Shown here in pieces: positions 35,217 to 44,182 of a stretch of DNA of 58,491 nt. The number at the start of each line of letters is the position of its first letter. The stretch's first letter is position 1. The notes under the pieces were generated by a model, which saw only the letters and a list, made by a program, of their open reading frames with translations, did not search any database and was not told the origin of the DNA. The position numbers and the translations under genes are program-made. The DNA is taken from assembly GCA_003140075.1 (NCBI GenBank), contig PLIO01000240.1, positions 1 to 58,491 on the forward strand, given 5' to 3'. The stretch comes from Acidobacteriaceae bacterium (lineage in GTDB: Bacteria; Acidobacteriota; Terriglobia; Terriglobales; Acidobacteriaceae).

Positions 35217-35353
35217 GATGACGCCGAAGGTCCTTGACGGAAAAAAACATCGGCCGTCCAGCGAATTTGATTCAGAAGGAATGCTTTGACTCTACACAAC
35301 CCCGGCGGGATGACTCAAGAAACGCAAGTAAGGGGTACCGCTTATGCCATATC

Positions 35354-36499
35354 ATGGACTTCTTGATGACTGCATCAGATCTCTCGTCGCCGCTGCTCGA
35401 TGCCTTCGAGCATCAGGACGAAGTTTTCGCTCCGGCTTTCCTAATCCTGCAAGAAGCGATCGCCCATCGATCTTTTCCAGGCGCTTCTGCCGCTATCGCT
35501 CACCGGGGACGCCTGGTCGCCCTTAAAGCCCTCGGCCGCTTGACTTACGAACCAACTTCTCCCTCCGTCACTCCCGCCACGCTCTTCGATCTCGCCTCGT
35601 TAACCAAAGTCGTCGCCACCACAACCATGGCGATGCTTCACTACCAGCGCGGCCTGCTTGACCTCGATGCTCCAGTCGCTGCGATCGTTCCCGAATTCAC
35701 GGCCGACGCTGAAAAGGATCCTCGCCGGCAAGAAGTAACCCTCCGTATGCTCTTGGCTCATTCCTCTGGCCTTCCCGCGTATGAAAAATTATTTCTGAAA
35801 ACAAAGACCCGCGACGAACTCCTCCAAGCCGCCTTCACCATGCCGCTGGCCGCCGATCCCGGCACCCGCGCCGCGTACAGCGACATCGGGTTCATCATCC
35901 TCAGCATCGCGCTCGAACGCCTCGCCGATGAATCCCTCGACCGTTTCTGCCAGCGCGAAATCTTCGCCCCGCTCGGAATGACGCATACAACTTTCAATCC
36001 ACCGACGAAGATCCGCTCAGAAATCCCGCCCACCGTAGACGATCAAACCTTCCGCTATCGAATCATCCAGGGCGAAGTGCAGGACGAAAATGCCAGCGTG
36101 CTGAGCGGAGTAGCCCCGCATGCCGGACTCTTCTCCTCCGCTGAGGATCTGGCGAAATTCGCCCACTGCATGCTCAACGGAGGCAGCCCCATTCTCCGAC
36201 CCGAAACCGTCGCTCTCTTCACCCGCCGCGAATCAAGTCCTCCCGGCACATCGCGCACCCTGGGTTGGGATACGCCCTCAACAACTTCGCAGTCCGGGAA
36301 ATATTTTTCGCCGCAGTCGTTCGGACATCTCGGCTACACTGGAGTTTCGCTGTGGATCGACCCCGTTCGCCAACTTTCGATAGCTCTGCTGACCAACCGC
36401 ACCTGGCCCGACTGTTCCAACCAGGCCATCAAACAAGTCCGCCCCAGCTTTCACGATGCCGCTTCCGAAACCCTGATTAGCTTATCGTCGCAATGTTGA
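35354..36499 (+). CDS. AmiE-like beta-lactamase-family serine hydrolase, cytosolic
   Basis: A 381-residue protein with the serine beta-lactamase-like fold: SLTK nucleophile motif (LFDLASLTKVVATT), YSD in AYSDIGFI, and GHLGYTG near the C-terminus. No signal peptide is visible, unlike the related domain of the NamZ fusion across the junction. The AmiE family hydrolyses the MurNAc-L-Ala bond. ATG 35354 (MDFLMTAS) is chosen; ATG 35366 is possible. Its stop lies inside the start of murQ (36493-36499), so the two are translationally coupled, supporting a wall-recycling role. It could instead be a generic esterase or D-aminopeptidase. Confidence 0.85.
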   Translation: MDFLMTASDLSSPLLDAFEHQDEVFAPAFLILQEAIAHRSFPGASAAIAHRGRLVALKALGRLTYEPTSPSVTPATLFDLASLTKVVATTTMAMLHYQRGLLDLDAPVAAIVPEFTADAEKDPRRQEVTLRMLLAHSSGLPAYEKLFLKTKTRDELLQAAFTMPLAADPGTRAAYSDIGFIILSIALERLADESLDRFCQREIFAPLGMTHTTFNPPTKIRSEIPPTVDDQTFRYRIIQGEVQDENASVLSGVAPHAGLFSSAEDLAKFAHCMLNGGSPILRPETVALFTRRESSPPGTSRTLGWDTPSTTSQSGKYFSPQSFGHLGYTGVSLWIDPVRQLSIALLTNRTWPDCSNQAIKQVRPSFHDAASETLISLSSQC

Positions 36500-37428
36500 G
36501 AATGAAAACCAGAAAGACCGATTCCAATCTCCGCCGCCTGCGCACCGAGCAGCCCAACCAAGCCGCTGCCGACCTCGACCGCAAATCGTCGCTTGAGATC
36601 GCCCGCCTCATCAACACCGAAGACGCCACTGTCGCCGCCGCCGTCGCTCGCGTCCTGCCCCAAATTGCGCGTGCTATCGATCTGGTTGCGGCCGCTCTCC
36701 GGCGCGGGGGACGTCTGATCTACATTGGTGCCGGAACCAGCGGCCGCATCGCCGCCCTGGACGCCGTCGAGTGCCCGCCCACGTTTGATGTCGATCCTCG
36801 CTCCGTGCAGTTCATCATCGCCGGAGGCGCCAAGGCTCTAGCCTCCGCTTCCGAGATCAGCGAGGATGACGTCAAGCAAGGCCGCGACGATGTGGCCCAG
36901 CGCAAACCCACCAGGCATGACGTGGTCCTCGGCATCGCCTCCAGTGGACGCACTCCCTTCACCGTCGCCGCCCTCGCCGAAGCGCGCCGCCGCGGCGCAC
37001 ATACCATCGCGCTCACCTGCAATCCGGATTCCCCGCTCGAGCGCGCCGCTCATTTCGCCATCGTCACCCGCGTCGGCCCCGAAGTCCTGGCCGGGTCGTC
37101 CCGCATGAAGGCCGGCACCGCCCACAAGATGGTCCTTAATATGATTTCTACTGGAGCCATGACGCGGCTGGGCTACGTCTATGGCAACCTCATGGTCAAC
37201 GTCGCGCCCAAGAACGAAAAACTGATCCAGCGCGCGATCGCGATCCTCGAACGCGCCACCGGAGCCGGACGCGAATCCTCCCGCGCTGCGCTCGAAGCTT
37301 CTGGCAATCGTACCCCCGTAGCTCTGGTGATGCTGGCTGCTGGCGTTACTCGTTCCCAAGCGGTCGCCGCTCTGAAAAAAACCAAGGGGCACGTCCGGCA
37401 AGCGATAGCCCAGGCGAAAACTGCCTAG
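36493..37428 (+). CDS. murQ: N-acetylmuramic acid 6-phosphate etherase
   Basis: A 311-residue SIS-domain enzyme with MurQ signatures: IYIGAGTSGRIAALDAVECP (Glu93 at the position of the catalytic acid of the E. coli enzyme), the IAGGAKALASASE segment, and GPEVLAGSSRMKAGTAHKMV. It cleaves D-lactate from MurNAc-6-phosphate to give GlcNAc-6-phosphate. It starts inside the last codons of the AmiE-like gene (ATG 36493; ATG 36502 also possible). No MurNAc kinase or PTS transporter is in the window, so the source of MurNAc-6-P must be encoded elsewhere. Confidence 0.95.
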   Translation: MLRMKTRKTDSNLRRLRTEQPNQAAADLDRKSSLEIARLINTEDATVAAAVARVLPQIARAIDLVAAALRRGGRLIYIGAGTSGRIAALDAVECPPTFDVDPRSVQFIIAGGAKALASASEISEDDVKQGRDDVAQRKPTRHDVVLGIASSGRTPFTVAALAEARRRGAHTIALTCNPDSPLERAAHFAIVTRVGPEVLAGSSRMKAGTAHKMVLNMISTGAMTRLGYVYGNLMVNVAPKNEKLIQRAIAILERATGAGRESSRAALEASGNRTPVALVMLAAGVTRSQAVAALKKTKGHVRQAIAQAKTA

Positions 37429-37543
37429 AAACGCAGCAACGACACGCTCTCTTGTTTGACCCCTCCGCCGCAGTCGGTTACCTTTGACAGTGCCGTTTCT
37501 CACTTCGCGTTGCGAGGTTCGCGGCGCGAAGCTTCTCCCCTTC

Positions 37544-38608
37544 ATGGATAAAAAGCGCATCGTGGCCAGTGTTGTCGTGTTCTTCATCCTGGCCGTTCTG
37601 GTTTACCTGCAATATCGCCACTGGCAGAGTTTTGATTGGGGCACGTTCTGGGCCCAGATTCACCGCATCAAGAAAGTTCACGTGCTGCATGGGATCGCCT
37701 TGGTCTATGCGGCCTATGTGCTGCGCGCGCTACGCTGGAAGATGTTTCTAAGGCCGGTAAGACCGAAGGTGAAAGTCATCGACTTGGTGCCGCCGATGGT
37801 GATCGGCTTTACCGGGCTGGCACTCCTGGGGAGGGCGGGCGAGTTTATCCGTCCTTATCTGGTCGCGCGGCGAACCAGCCTTCCCTTTTCCTCGCAACTG
37901 GCGGTGTGGGCCGTAGAGCGCACTTTCGATGTGGGTGCGTTCGCGGCGTTGATCGTGCTGGCGATTTTCTTGCCGAGCGCACTTCAATCGATTCCTCATC
38001 CCGAATATTACCGGCAGTTCCGCGATGCGGGATTTCTGCTGGTCGCGGGAGTTGCTGCGGCAGCTGCGGGCGCGGTGCTAATTGCCCGCAGCGGCGAAGC
38101 CATCGCGCAGTGGATCGAGCAGAGGTTCTCTCATCTGTCTTCGGGACTCGGACACCGGCTGGCGCAGAAGGTGCGCGAGTTCGGCATGGGTCTAAATACG
38201 ATTCATGGGCCCTGGTCGCTGTTGTGGCTAGCGCTGTTGTCGGTCGGAATCTGGTACGTGACGGCGCTGGCGTATCAGGAAGTGACACACTCCTACGGCG
38301 TGGCGGCGCTGGAGATTCCCGTCTCCCAGCTATTGATTCTGATGGGGGCGAGCATGGCGGGGTCGATGCTGCAGTTGCCGGCGGTGGGCGGCGGCTCGCA
38401 GATGGCAACGATCGCCACGCTTTCGAGCGTGTTTGACGTGCCTCCGGAGATGGCGGCGAGCTGCGGGATTCTGCTGTGGCTGGTCACATTTGCCGCGGTT
38501 GTACCCCTGGGCTTGGCGCTGGCGCATCGCGAGAGACTGTCGTTACGAAAATTGTCGGAGGAAAGTCATCGGGCGGAGGAAACGGAAATCAGTGGACCGT
38601 CGGCCTGA
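37544..38608 (+). CDS. Flippase-like membrane protein (UPF0104 / LPG synthase TM domain)
   Basis: A 354-residue polytopic protein with about eight helices. Segments LRALRWKMFLRPV, IGFTGLALLGRAGEFIRPYLVARR and ERTFDVGAFAALIV are hallmarks of the lysylphosphatidylglycerol synthase transmembrane/UPF0104 family (GRAGE.IRP...ERxxD). The catalytic aminoacyl-transfer domain of MprF is absent, so it is not a full LPG synthase; related stand-alone proteins have been proposed as lipid or glycolipid flippases. A Glu/Ser-rich soluble tail ends the protein. ATG 37544 begins the first helix. It lies 115 nt after murQ. Confidence 0.85.
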   Translation: MDKKRIVASVVVFFILAVLVYLQYRHWQSFDWGTFWAQIHRIKKVHVLHGIALVYAAYVLRALRWKMFLRPVRPKVKVIDLVPPMVIGFTGLALLGRAGEFIRPYLVARRTSLPFSSQLAVWAVERTFDVGAFAALIVLAIFLPSALQSIPHPEYYRQFRDAGFLLVAGVAAAAAGAVLIARSGEAIAQWIEQRFSHLSSGLGHRLAQKVREFGMGLNTIHGPWSLLWLALLSVGIWYVTALAYQEVTHSYGVAALEIPVSQLLILMGASMAGSMLQLPAVGGGSQMATIATLSSVFDVPPEMAASCGILLWLVTFAAVVPLGLALAHRERLSLRKLSEESHRAEETEISGPSA

Positions 38609-38736
38609 GGGAAATTTTCTGTCTATTACGCAGGTACGTGCCGCGAGTTTGCGCACGGCTCCCCTGTTACAATTTCTGTATTAATTCCGAACATTCGATT
38701 TAGTTGAACATATCGCTTTCTAGCGGCATCAGCGCC

Positions 38737-39234
38737 ATGAAATGTCCCTTTTGCGGATTTGCCAACGACAAGGTGGTTGACTCGCGCGAGAGCAAAGAGG
38801 CGGAGTCGATCCGCCGCCGCCGCGAGTGCCTGAAGTGCGGCAAGCGCTTCACCACCTACGAGCGCATCGACGAAATCCCCTACATGGTCGTCAAGAAGGA
38901 CGGACGGCGGGAGAAGTTCGACCGGCAGAAAGTTCTGAATGGACTCCTGCGTGCATGTGAAAAGCGGCCTGTGCCGATCAGCAAGCTGGAACAGATTGTG
39001 AATGAAGCCGAGTCATTCGTCATCGAGTCGCAGGAGCGCGAGCGCAAGACCAGCGAACTGGGGGAACTCATCATGAACCGGTTGCGGCGTTACGACAAAG
39101 TCGCGTACGTCCGGTTTGCCTCGGTGTATCTGGATTTCAAAGACGTCAAAGAATTCATGAATGAGCTAAGAGATTTGGTGAAAGCGAAGGAACCGGTGGA
39201 AGTTCGTGGGAAAAAAGTGGTCAATGACAACTGA
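38737..39234 (+). CDS. nrdR: Transcriptional repressor NrdR
   Basis: A 165-residue protein: N-terminal zinc ribbon (CPFCG with C..C, then ECLKCGKRFTTYER) followed by an ATP-cone domain (MVVKKDGRREKFDRQKVLNGLLRACEKRPV). NrdR represses ribonucleotide reductase genes in response to dATP/ATP. ATG 38737 (MKCPFCGF) is the conserved family start; an upstream start at 38704 would add a non-conserved extension. No nrd genes are in the window. It precedes an isocitrate dehydrogenase by 21 nt. Confidence 0.97.
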   Translation: MKCPFCGFANDKVVDSRESKEAESIRRRRECLKCGKRFTTYERIDEIPYMVVKKDGRREKFDRQKVLNGLLRACEKRPVPISKLEQIVNEAESFVIESQERERKTSELGELIMNRLRRYDKVAYVRFASVYLDFKDVKEFMNELRDLVKAKEPVEVRGKKVVNDN

Positions 39235-39255
39235 CCTCTGAGAGAGCAGTGAATC

Positions 39256-40287
39256 ATGAGTCATAAAGTAACCTTGATACCCGGAGATGGAATTGGCCCC
39301 GAAGTTACTCAGGCGACCGTCCGCATTCTCGAAGCTACAGGCGTGAAGTTCGAGTGGGAGTCTTTTGCGGTGGGCGCGGATGCTTTTGAGAAGCACGGCG
39401 AATACATTCCGAAGGAAGTGATCGAGTCGATCGAACGCACCCATGTTGCACTGAAGGGTCCGGTCACAACACCCGTCGGTGGCGGCTTTTCCAGTATTAA
39501 CGTTGCTCTGCGCCAGAAATTTGAGCTGTATGCGAACTTTCGCCCGATCCGAAATCTGCCCCATATTCCCACGCGTTACCCGGATGTCGATCTCATCATC
39601 GTCCGCGAAAACACCGAGAGTCTCTACTCCGGACTGGAGCACGAAGTGGTTCCGGGCGTGGTGGAGAGCCTGAAGATCATCACGGAAAAGGCTTCGACGC
39701 GAATTGCGAAATTCGCGTTCGAATACGCCCGTAAGAATCAGCGCAAGAAAATCCACGCGATTCACAAAGCCAATATCATGAAGTTGTCGGATGGGTTATT
39801 CCTGCGCTGCTGCCGCACCGTGGCCAAGGGCTTTCCCGAAATCACCTATGGTGAGCACATCGTGGATAACACCTGCATGCAGCTCGTCATGAATCCGTAT
39901 CAGTACGACATGCTGGTGATGGAAAACCTGTACGGCGATATTCTCTCGGATTTATGCGCCGCATTCGTCGGCGGCCTGGGATTTGTTCCCAGCGCAAATC
40001 TGGGCGACCACTGCGCCATTTTTGAGGCCGTCCATGGATCGGCACCCGATATCGCGGGCAAGAACCTGGCAAATCCGACGGCGCTCTTGCGCTCTTCGCT
40101 CCTCATGCTGCGGCACCTGAACGAGTTCGACGCTTCCACGCAGATTCGCAACGCATTGGAGAGGGTGTACCGGCATCCCAAAAAGCTGACGAAGGATATC
40201 GGCGGCCAGGCGGGCACATCGGAATTCGCCGACGCAGTAATCGAAGAGATGGACAAGGCAAAAGCCGCGCCGGCAGCCGCTCACTAG
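39256..40287 (+). CDS. Isocitrate dehydrogenase (NAD-type, IDH/IMDH family)
   Basis: A 343-residue decarboxylating dehydrogenase: VTLIPGDGIGPEVT, GPVTTPVGGGFSSINVALRQKFELYANFRP, the metal-binding YDMLVMENLYGDILSDL and EAVHGSAPDIAG. The SINVALRQ segment indicates isocitrate rather than isopropylmalate substrate (which would carry an LRxxLDLxxNLRP context with Glu/Leu). The short length fits NAD-dependent homodimeric enzymes. Start ATG 39256, with AGAGAGCAG upstream. Converts isocitrate to 2-oxoglutarate in the TCA cycle. NAD versus NADP use is inference. Confidence 0.88.
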   Translation: MSHKVTLIPGDGIGPEVTQATVRILEATGVKFEWESFAVGADAFEKHGEYIPKEVIESIERTHVALKGPVTTPVGGGFSSINVALRQKFELYANFRPIRNLPHIPTRYPDVDLIIVRENTESLYSGLEHEVVPGVVESLKIITEKASTRIAKFAFEYARKNQRKKIHAIHKANIMKLSDGLFLRCCRTVAKGFPEITYGEHIVDNTCMQLVMNPYQYDMLVMENLYGDILSDLCAAFVGGLGFVPSANLGDHCAIFEAVHGSAPDIAGKNLANPTALLRSSLLMLRHLNEFDASTQIRNALERVYRHPKKLTKDIGGQAGTSEFADAVIEEMDKAKAAPAAAH

Positions 40288-40339
40288 AAACAGTTTCAAT
40301 CTTTTTGCAATTATTCCACGTGGTTACTCGATTCCGCCA

Positions 40340-40368
40340 TTGACTCTCGCCGCGGATGGGAGTAAATT
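40340..40368 (+). promoter_or_regulatory. Probable promoter of hemH
   Basis: TTGACT (40340-40345), a 17-bp spacer, and TAAATT (40363-40368), 24 nt before the hemH start codon. A fair sigma-70-like match in a 105-nt intergenic gap. Confidence 0.5.
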
Positions 40369-40392
40369 CGCCCGTTCTGGGGAATCTGGGGG

Positions 40393-41442
40393 ATGACGCG
40401 CACAACACGGCGTGTGGGGGTGGTTCTGTTTCAGCTGGGCGGGCCTGACACGCTGGCTGCGATAGAGCCTTTCCTTTATAACCTCTTCTGTGACCCCGAT
40501 ATTATTGATTTTCCTTTCGCCCGCATCGGACGCAAACCTCTGGCTAAATTAATCTCGACCACACGCGCGCGCAAAGTGCAGCACCACTACGCCACGATCG
40601 GTGGAGGCTCGCCTATTCGCAAATTCACCGAGCGGCAAGCGCGGGCTCTGGAAGTCGAGCTCACAAGCCAGGGTCTGGATGCGCGCTGCTTTGTGGCCAT
40701 GCGCTACTGGCATCCGTTCACCCGCGAAGCCGTCGCGCAGATCGCGGACGCGCAATGCGACGAGGTTGTCTTGCTGCCCCTGTATCCGCAGTATTCTTCC
40801 ACCACCACGGGCAGCAGCCTGAACGAATGGCAACGCCTGTTCCGCAGCGGCATCCCTGTACGCAACGTGGGTGCCTTCTATCGGCATCCCACGTATTTAG
40901 AGGCCGTCATCGAAAAAGTTGAAGAAGCTCTCGCGCGATTCCCGGTGCCGGAGCGGGCGGGGTTGGTTTTCAGCGCGCATAGCGTGCCCCTTTCCGTGAT
41001 TGCGAAGGGTGATCCTTACCAGCGGCAGATTGAGGAAACCGTGCGTCTACTGATGGAACGCGGCGGCTGGCCGAACCGTCACCGGCTCTGCTACCAGAGC
41101 AAGGTGGGTGCCAGCAAATGGCTGCAGCCTTCCCTGCACCGCGCACTGCAGGATCTGGCGTCCGACAAGACCCGGGAGGTGTGCGTCGTGCCGGTGGCGT
41201 TTGTTTCCGATCACGTGGAGACGCTGGGCGAGATCGATCACGAAGCGCGCGAAGAAGCGCGGCGACTGGGGATCACGCAGTTCGAGATGAGTTCGGGACT
41301 GAACGATACTCCGAAATTCATCTCCGCCCTGGGTCAGTTGGTGCAAGAGGCCCTGGGCGACGCGGTTTACTCTTGTGCTCCGGTTCATCCGAACGGGAGG
41401 CAAGTGGCGGCGCCGGAGTTGCTGGCCGCCGCGGGAGATTAG
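40393..41442 (+). CDS. hemH: Ferrochelatase
   Basis: A 349-residue enzyme: VGVVLFQLGGPDTLAAIEPFLYNLFCDPDII, the MRYWHPF segment and the catalytic-histidine motif FSAHSVPLSVI, then QSKVGASKWLQPS and VPVAFVSDHVETLGEIDHEA. It inserts ferrous iron into the porphyrin, giving haem b for the cytochrome cluster that follows only 31 nt downstream. No CxxC/[2Fe-2S] tail is obvious. Start ATG 40393. Confidence 0.96.
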   Translation: MTRTTRRVGVVLFQLGGPDTLAAIEPFLYNLFCDPDIIDFPFARIGRKPLAKLISTTRARKVQHHYATIGGGSPIRKFTERQARALEVELTSQGLDARCFVAMRYWHPFTREAVAQIADAQCDEVVLLPLYPQYSSTTTGSSLNEWQRLFRSGIPVRNVGAFYRHPTYLEAVIEKVEEALARFPVPERAGLVFSAHSVPLSVIAKGDPYQRQIEETVRLLMERGGWPNRHRLCYQSKVGASKWLQPSLHRALQDLASDKTREVCVVPVAFVSDHVETLGEIDHEAREEARRLGITQFEMSSGLNDTPKFISALGQLVQEALGDAVYSCAPVHPNGRQVAAPELLAAAGD

Positions 41443-41473
41443 CGACGAGTCTATTAGGAACAGGAGGGCACCC

Positions 41474-42124
41474 ATGACGGTTCCCGGCAGCGAACAATCC
41501 AACCCGAGTCCGAATCCAGAAGCGGCGAAGCCCGCGGCTGCGGGCGCAGCGGATGCCACGAAATACGTCGGCACGCCAGCGGTTGGAACTTCGAAGGCCG
41601 CGGCATCCGCCGGGCTTTCCTCCACCGGTCCTTCGAACACAGAAATCGACCAGCGGCGCAGGCGACTGGTGTGGGTTGCTGTAACGGCGTTCCTGACCGC
41701 TTGGTTTCTTGCCTTCTTCCGATTCTTTCTTCCTCGCACTCTTTTCGAACCCAACACGGTTTTCAAAATCGGCTATCCCTCGGAGTTTGCTCTCGGAGTC
41801 GACACTAAATTTCAGCAGAAATACCGCATCTGGGTCGATCGCACACCCGACCGCGTGTTCGTGATCTACGCGCGCTGCACGCATCTCGGTTGCACTCCCG
41901 ACTGGAAACCAAGCGAGAACAAGTTCAAGTGTCCCTGCCACGGCAGCGGTTACGACAGCGAAGGGATCAACTTCGAAGGACCCGCGCCGCGTCCCATGGA
42001 CCGCGCGCACGTGGAACTGGCGCCCGATGGGCAGATCATCGTGGATACCTCCCGCCTCTATCAATGGCCCAAGGGACAACCCAGCAAGTTTAACGATCCC
42101 GGAGCATTCTTGGCCGGAGTGTAA
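41474..42124 (+). CDS. Rieske iron-sulfur protein of a bc-type complex
   Basis: A 216-residue protein: a long Ala/Pro-rich N-terminus, one transmembrane helix (about 64-88), and a Rieske domain with ligands C135/H137 (CTHLGC) and C153/H156 (CPCHGSGYDSEG), with C140 and C155 for the disulfide. It accepts electrons from menaquinol. CAGGAGGG lies at ideal distance before ATG 41474. It is the first gene of a cluster with split cytochrome b and multihaem cytochrome c. Confidence 0.95.
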   Translation: MTVPGSEQSNPSPNPEAAKPAAAGAADATKYVGTPAVGTSKAAASAGLSSTGPSNTEIDQRRRRLVWVAVTAFLTAWFLAFFRFFLPRTLFEPNTVFKIGYPSEFALGVDTKFQQKYRIWVDRTPDRVFVIYARCTHLGCTPDWKPSENKFKCPCHGSGYDSEGINFEGPAPRPMDRAHVELAPDGQIIVDTSRLYQWPKGQPSKFNDPGAFLAGV

Positions 42125-42184
42125 GAACCATTGATTCAACGACTCATTGATTCATTGAGTCAATCCGAAGGTTTCGAGGCAATA

Positions 42185-43117
42185 ATGGCTGACGAAAATA
42201 ATCCGAACGGCAAGAACGGCAAGGTGGGCTTGGTCGATCGCGTGAAGGAAGACATTCAGGCGATGAAGGTCGACATCCCGGCCAAGGCGAAGGAACAGAT
42301 CGAGGGCCTGAAGGATCCGACCAAGACTCAGGTCTATACTTCGATCTTCCGCCACAAGCACGACGATACGCCGCGCAACCGGGCCTTGGGCGTGCTCTCC
42401 AACGTTTTCCTGCATTTGCATCCCGCGAAAATCAATCGCGATGCGGTGCGTTACAGCTACACCTGGGGCATGGGTGGAATTACGTTTTTTCTATTTATCA
42501 TCCTCACCTATACCGGGGTGCTGCTGATGTTTTATTACCACCCCAGCAAGGTGCAGGCGTTCCGCGATGTGCTTTATCTGGAGCACGACGTGCCCTTCGG
42601 CAAGATTCTGCGCAACATGCACCGCTGGGCCGCTCACTTGATGGTGATCGGCGTGTGGCTGCACATGTTCCGGGTATTTCTAACCGGATCGTATAAGAAG
42701 CCGCGTGAGTTCAATTGGAACATCGGAGTGCTGTTGCTGGTGTTTACCTTGTTGCTTTCGTTCACGGGTTATCTGCTGCCCGACGATCAACTCGGATTCT
42801 GGGCCGTAACTGTGGGCACGAACATGGCGCGAGCCACGCCACTGCTCGGCCATGAAGGCCCCTTCGGCTCGATGCTGGGCATGACGCCATATAACGACGT
42901 GCGCTTCGGCCTGCTGGGCGGCTCGATCGTGGATGCGAACGCGCTGCTGCGGTCTTACATCTGGCACTGTATCGGAATTCCAATCGTCGCTTCGATCTTG
43001 ATGATCGTGCACTTCTGGCGCGTGCGAAAAGACGGCGGAATCTCCGGTCCGGCGCCAGTGATGCTCGAAGCGGAAGCGGATAAGCCGCGTAGAGGACCGA
43101 AGGCCGCAGGAGAGTAG
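42185..43117 (+). CDS. Cytochrome b N-terminal subunit (b6-like)
   Basis: A 310-residue protein: an unusual charged N-terminal extension of about 90 residues, then four transmembrane helices with two pairs of haem ligands (MHRWAAHLMVIGVWLHMFRV and the SYIWHCIGIPIVASILMIVHFWRV helix). This is the haem-binding half of a split cytochrome b. ATG 42185 (MADENNPNG) is chosen; the preceding 54 nt are also open in this frame with a TTG at 42131, but are low-complexity. The C-terminal half is encoded by the next gene. Confidence 0.92.
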   Translation: MADENNPNGKNGKVGLVDRVKEDIQAMKVDIPAKAKEQIEGLKDPTKTQVYTSIFRHKHDDTPRNRALGVLSNVFLHLHPAKINRDAVRYSYTWGMGGITFFLFIILTYTGVLLMFYYHPSKVQAFRDVLYLEHDVPFGKILRNMHRWAAHLMVIGVWLHMFRVFLTGSYKKPREFNWNIGVLLLVFTLLLSFTGYLLPDDQLGFWAVTVGTNMARATPLLGHEGPFGSMLGMTPYNDVRFGLLGGSIVDANALLRSYIWHCIGIPIVASILMIVHFWRVRKDGGISGPAPVMLEAEADKPRRGPKAAGE

Positions 43118-43125
43118 TGACAAAG

Positions 43126-43197
43126 TCAGAATGAAGAAGTAAGAATGCAGAAGTAAAACGATTACATTTCTTCATTCTGATTTCTGACTTCTGCATT
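43126..43197. repeat. Crossed inverted repeats in the cytochrome b spacer
   Basis: Arms A (43126-43138, TCAGAATGAAGAA) and A' (43168-43180) are perfect complements over 13 nt. Arms B (43144-43154, AATGCAGAAGT) and B' (43187-43197) are perfect over 11 nt. The order A-B-A'-B' is crossed. A 14-nt word AGAATGxAGAAGTA is also tandemly duplicated in the left half. Confidence 0.85.
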
Positions 43198-43231
43198 ATC
43201 GAAATTTAGCCACGGTATTCGAGAAAATCTT

Positions 43232-44161
43232 ATGGACTGGCGACAACTTTGGGAAATTTGTTCGGCTCCGGATAACGTGCCGATCGTGGGCTTGATCCCG
43301 CTGCTGGGCTTCTATATTTACCTGGCATGGAAGCAGGCGCACGCCAACGATGTGCTGATCGAACAACTGGAAGGTGACGCCGCCCTAGCCAAGACGCATC
43401 ATCGTAAGACCTGGCCATTCAAGCCCGGCTGGCAAAAGGAAGTCCACGTCTGGCCGTTCCTCCTGCGCATCGAGTTTCTCGCCGCCATTATCGTCACCAT
43501 CATTCTGATGGTCTGGTCGATCACGCTGAACGCGCCGCTCGAAGAGCCGGCCAATCCCAACCTGACGATGAATCCGGCAAAAGCACCGTGGTATTTTCTC
43601 GGACTGCAGGAGATGCTCGTCTATTTCGATCCCTGGATCGCCGGCGTGGTAATGCCGACCATGATCATCATCGGTCTGATGGTCATCCCTTATGTTGATA
43701 CGAATCCGTTGGGCAGCGGGTATTACACGATAAAGCAGCGCAAGTTCGCGATTGGAACGTTTCTGTTCGGCTTCATCATTCTCTGGGTCGCGATGATCAT
43801 CATCGGAACCTTTATTCGGGGGCCTGGCTGGCAGTGGTTTTGGCCGGGGCAAACCTGGGATCACAACCGGCTCATTTATGAAGTGAACCGCGACCTGCCC
43901 GACATTTTCGGGATCACTTCAAACATGGCTAAGGCGGTCTTCGGAGCGGTCGTGGTCGGCGGCTATTACCTGCTCGGAGGTTTTCTCGTGTATTCGCTGT
44001 TCCGGCGATACATGGCGAAAGACTTCAAGCGCATGAGCCTGCTGCAATTTTCGATCACGCAATTTCTTTTGCTGACCATGGTCGCCTTGCCCCTGAAGAT
44101 GGGGCTGCGGCTGCTGTGGCATATCAAGTACGTGTGGATTACGCCCTGGTTCAATATTTGA
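43232..44161 (+). CDS. Cytochrome b C-terminal subunit (subunit-IV-like)
   Basis: A 309-residue membrane protein carrying the quinol-site helix region PAKAPWYFLGLQEMLVYFDPW (the PEWY-loop equivalent reads APWY), FDPWIAGVVMPTMII, and several further helices. It provides the C-terminal half of the split cytochrome b. The final helices (IKYVWITPWFNI) go beyond the classical subunit IV. It lies 114 nt after the first cytochrome b gene, a gap filled by crossed inverted repeats. Confidence 0.88.
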   Translation: MDWRQLWEICSAPDNVPIVGLIPLLGFYIYLAWKQAHANDVLIEQLEGDAALAKTHHRKTWPFKPGWQKEVHVWPFLLRIEFLAAIIVTIILMVWSITLNAPLEEPANPNLTMNPAKAPWYFLGLQEMLVYFDPWIAGVVMPTMIIIGLMVIPYVDTNPLGSGYYTIKQRKFAIGTFLFGFIILWVAMIIIGTFIRGPGWQWFWPGQTWDHNRLIYEVNRDLPDIFGITSNMAKAVFGAVVVGGYYLLGGFLVYSLFRRYMAKDFKRMSLLQFSITQFLLLTMVALPLKMGLRLLWHIKYVWITPWFNI

Positions 44162-44182
44162 AAGGCGTCGTTGGTCGTTGGC

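Noticed and set aside
34152-35237. A 361-codon open frame on the plus strand opposite the AmiE-NamZ gene
   Set aside because: It is antisense to a gene with clear catalytic motifs, is Arg/His-rich and matches no family; GC-rich coding DNA often leaves such antisense frames open.
37544-38608. MprF lysyl-phosphatidylglycerol synthase
   Set aside because: Only the membrane domain is present; the catalytic aminoacyl-transfer domain is missing.
39256-40287. 3-isopropylmalate dehydrogenase (LeuB)
   Set aside because: The SINVALRQ segment and short length fit NAD-type isocitrate dehydrogenase better; no other leucine genes are nearby.
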